DNA of 64,000 nt from Litchfieldella rifensis. GTDB lineage: Bacteria; Pseudomonadota; Gammaproteobacteria; Pseudomonadales; Halomonadaceae. Under the pieces are notes generated by a model. The model made no database searches. It saw nothing but the letters and a program-made list of their open reading frames with translations, and was not told where the DNA came from. Shown one piece after another: positions 62,953 to 64,000 of the stretch. Location of the stretch: NCBI RefSeq assembly GCF_042646605.1, contig NZ_JBHRUG010000027.1:310001-374000 (forward strand), in the 5' to 3' direction. Both the position numbers and the translations under genes were made by a program. Within the stretch, counting starts at the first letter, position 1; each line of letters starts with the position of its first letter.

Positions 62953-62971
62953 ACGATTGAGAATTGTTATT
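62953..62971 (-). promoter_or_regulatory. Fur-box-like site before the ShiF-like gene
   Basis: An AT-rich ACGATTGAGAATTGTTATT block matches the Fur consensus at 11 of 19 positions. It is about 20 bp before the ATG and would control shiF-iucABCD. Confidence 0.5.
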
Positions 62972-63040
62972 ATTTAAGCTTTTGCCGTCAAGGTAGGAAA
63001 TGTATCGGCTTGTGAAAAATGGCTGCATCGGCCATGAAAA

Positions 63041-63062
63041 ACGCCCACCGAAAGGTGGGCGT
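63041..63062 (-). terminator. Terminator of iutA
   Basis: A perfect 9-bp stem ACGCCCACC / GGTGGGCGT with loop GAAA, followed on the minus strand by a T-run (from the AAAA at 63037-63040). It ends the receptor transcript before the ShiF-like promoter. Confidence 0.9.
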
Positions 63063-63090
63063 GAGGGGCGAGCATATCGCGATGAGGGGC

Positions 63091-64000
63091 TCAGTAGTCG
63101 ACAGACCAGGTCAGGGTGTAGGTGCGGCCGCGGCCCTGGTAGTCGTAGAGATATTCCGGGCCGTAGTAGGGGGAATAGAACATTGCTGCACGCTGGCCCC
63201 ATACGGTGGAGTACTGCTCATTCAATAGGTTCTGCACCCCGAGGCTGAACTTGCCAAAGTCGGTCCGTTGGCTCGCCAGCAGATCCAGAGTGGTAAAGCC
63301 ATCGATCTGGCGGTCGTTGTCGTCCTCCAGATTGAAGACATGGTTGGCCTGCAGACGTGCCGAGCGAACATAATCCGTCCAGCCGACGAATGCGGTGGCC
63401 GAAGACAGCGAGGCATAGCGAGCATCACGCTTTTCCCACTCACCTTCGTCGTTTTCTTGATCGGACCGTACCAGATGCAGGGTGCCGCCGGCCTCAATGC
63501 CATTGTCAAAGTAACGGGTCAGGGCGCCTTCGAAACCGTAGTCGCGCTTCTTCTCGTCGACCACCGTCACACTCAGGTCCTCGGCATTCTCCACCGCCTT
63601 GTCGGACCAGGAGTAGTAGATTGCCGCCTGGGTCAGCCAGTCACCGCCACGATAGCGCCAACCGAGCTCGACCTGATCGGTCTCGATGGCGGACAGCGGG
63701 TTTTCGGCAACGCTGATGTCGGCGCTCTTGCCGTAGTACTTGGCCGGGTCGGGCAGTTCGAAGCCCTGGCTGAATTGCAGCCAGTTCTGGTGGCCGTTGC
63801 CGTAGTCATAAAGGGCACCAGCATTGAGCAGGGTGGCATCGTAGTCGTTCTCGCCACCGGGGATGCCCTTGAAGTCGTCGACCTCGACGTCAGTGTGCTG
63901 GCGTCGCGCTCCGGCGGAGAGCTGCAGGCCATCGGTCACCTGCCACTTGCCTTGGGCGAAGGCTGCGATGCCATCGACCTGATAGCCGGGGTAGCGTGGC
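63091..64000 (-). CDS. iutA: Ferric aerobactin receptor IutA, C-terminal part (cut by window edge)
   Basis: The visible 302 residues are a receptor barrel very like E. coli IutA. Shared blocks are NWLQFSQGFELPDPAKYYGKS, VELGWRYRGGDWLTQAAIYYSWSDKAVENAEDLSVTVVDEKKRDYG, and the end YSTVWGQRAAMFYSPYYGPEYLYDYQGRGRTYTLTWSVDY. The last residue is aromatic, as needed for outer-membrane insertion. The N-terminal plug and signal lie beyond the window. Placed upstream of shiF-iucABCD with its own terminator, it completes an aerobactin locus. Confidence 0.93.
   Translation of the reverse strand, partial: PRYPGYQVDGIAAFAQGKWQVTDGLQLSAGARRQHTDVEVDDFKGIPGGENDYDATLLNAGALYDYGNGHQNWLQFSQGFELPDPAKYYGKSADISVAENPLSAIETDQVELGWRYRGGDWLTQAAIYYSWSDKAVENAEDLSVTVVDEKKRDYGFEGALTRYFDNGIEAGGTLHLVRSDQENDEGEWEKRDARYASLSSATAFVGWTDYVRSARLQANHVFNLEDDNDRQIDGFTTLDLLASQRTDFGKFSLGVQNLLNEQYSTVWGQRAAMFYSPYYGPEYLYDYQGRGRTYTLTWSVDY

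Overview
The window is high-GC DNA with dense, short-spaced operons. It most resembles a chromosome of a halophilic or marine gammaproteobacterium of the Halomonas/Chromohalobacter kind. That placement is an inference from the gene content: two BCCT osmolyte carriers, a full glycine-betaine catabolic locus arranged as in Pseudomonas, and heptameric spacer repeats. No rRNA, tRNA, phage, insertion sequence or CRISPR array was seen. The left edge carries a 10-N assembly gap inside frmA, and the right edge cuts an iutA receptor gene.

Region 1 (about 1-43 kb) is essentially one metabolic programme: breakdown of glycine betaine and disposal of its one-carbon units. Uptake is by two BCCT carriers (16895-20417). 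GbcAB (30292-33044) demethylates betaine to dimethylglycine. DgcAB with a dedicated EtfAB pair (5983-12378) gives sarcosine. SoxBDAG (36051-41351) gives glycine, and GlyA (34670) gives serine. Released formaldehyde goes through FrmA and FghA (1-1836) to formate, and a soluble NAD-type formate dehydrogenase (21409-26015) takes formate to CO2. PurU (41404) returns formyl-THF to formate. GbdR (2166) is the likely activator, and an 11-base motif is shared by the gbdR, dipeptidase/dgc and (inverted) glyA upstream regions. An NtrB/NtrC-like two-component pair lies beside gbcA. Other genes here are mtgA, a CNMP/CBS/DUF294 protein paired with a DnaQ-like exonuclease, a PRC-barrel protein, a DUF4168 protein, two transporters, a repeat lipoprotein and two small unknowns.

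Region 2 (about 42.3-64 kb) is an iron-acquisition island. A FecBCDE-like ABC system has a Suc_Fer (Apd1-type) Fe-S protein translationally coupled to its ATPase. It is followed by a TonB receptor, a FhuCDB-like ABC system, a Mn-type SodA, a FhuF ferric reductase, and a collapsed AraC/TonB-receptor relic. The far side is an aerobactin-type cluster in the classical order (ShiF-like MFS, iucA, iucB, iucC, iucD) plus iutA. Fur-box-like sequences precede most of these transcription units, two of them strong (49551 and 53527).

The least ordinary features are: loss of three of five usual metal ligands in the M19 'dipeptidase' of the dgc operon; replacement of one Fe-S cysteine in DgcA; a 10-mer (TCGATAACAA) at the same leader position in front of three genes; perfectly phased 7-bp spacer arrays in the dgc operon; the Suc_Fer protein as a candidate siderophore reductase; and the two-gene iron relic.
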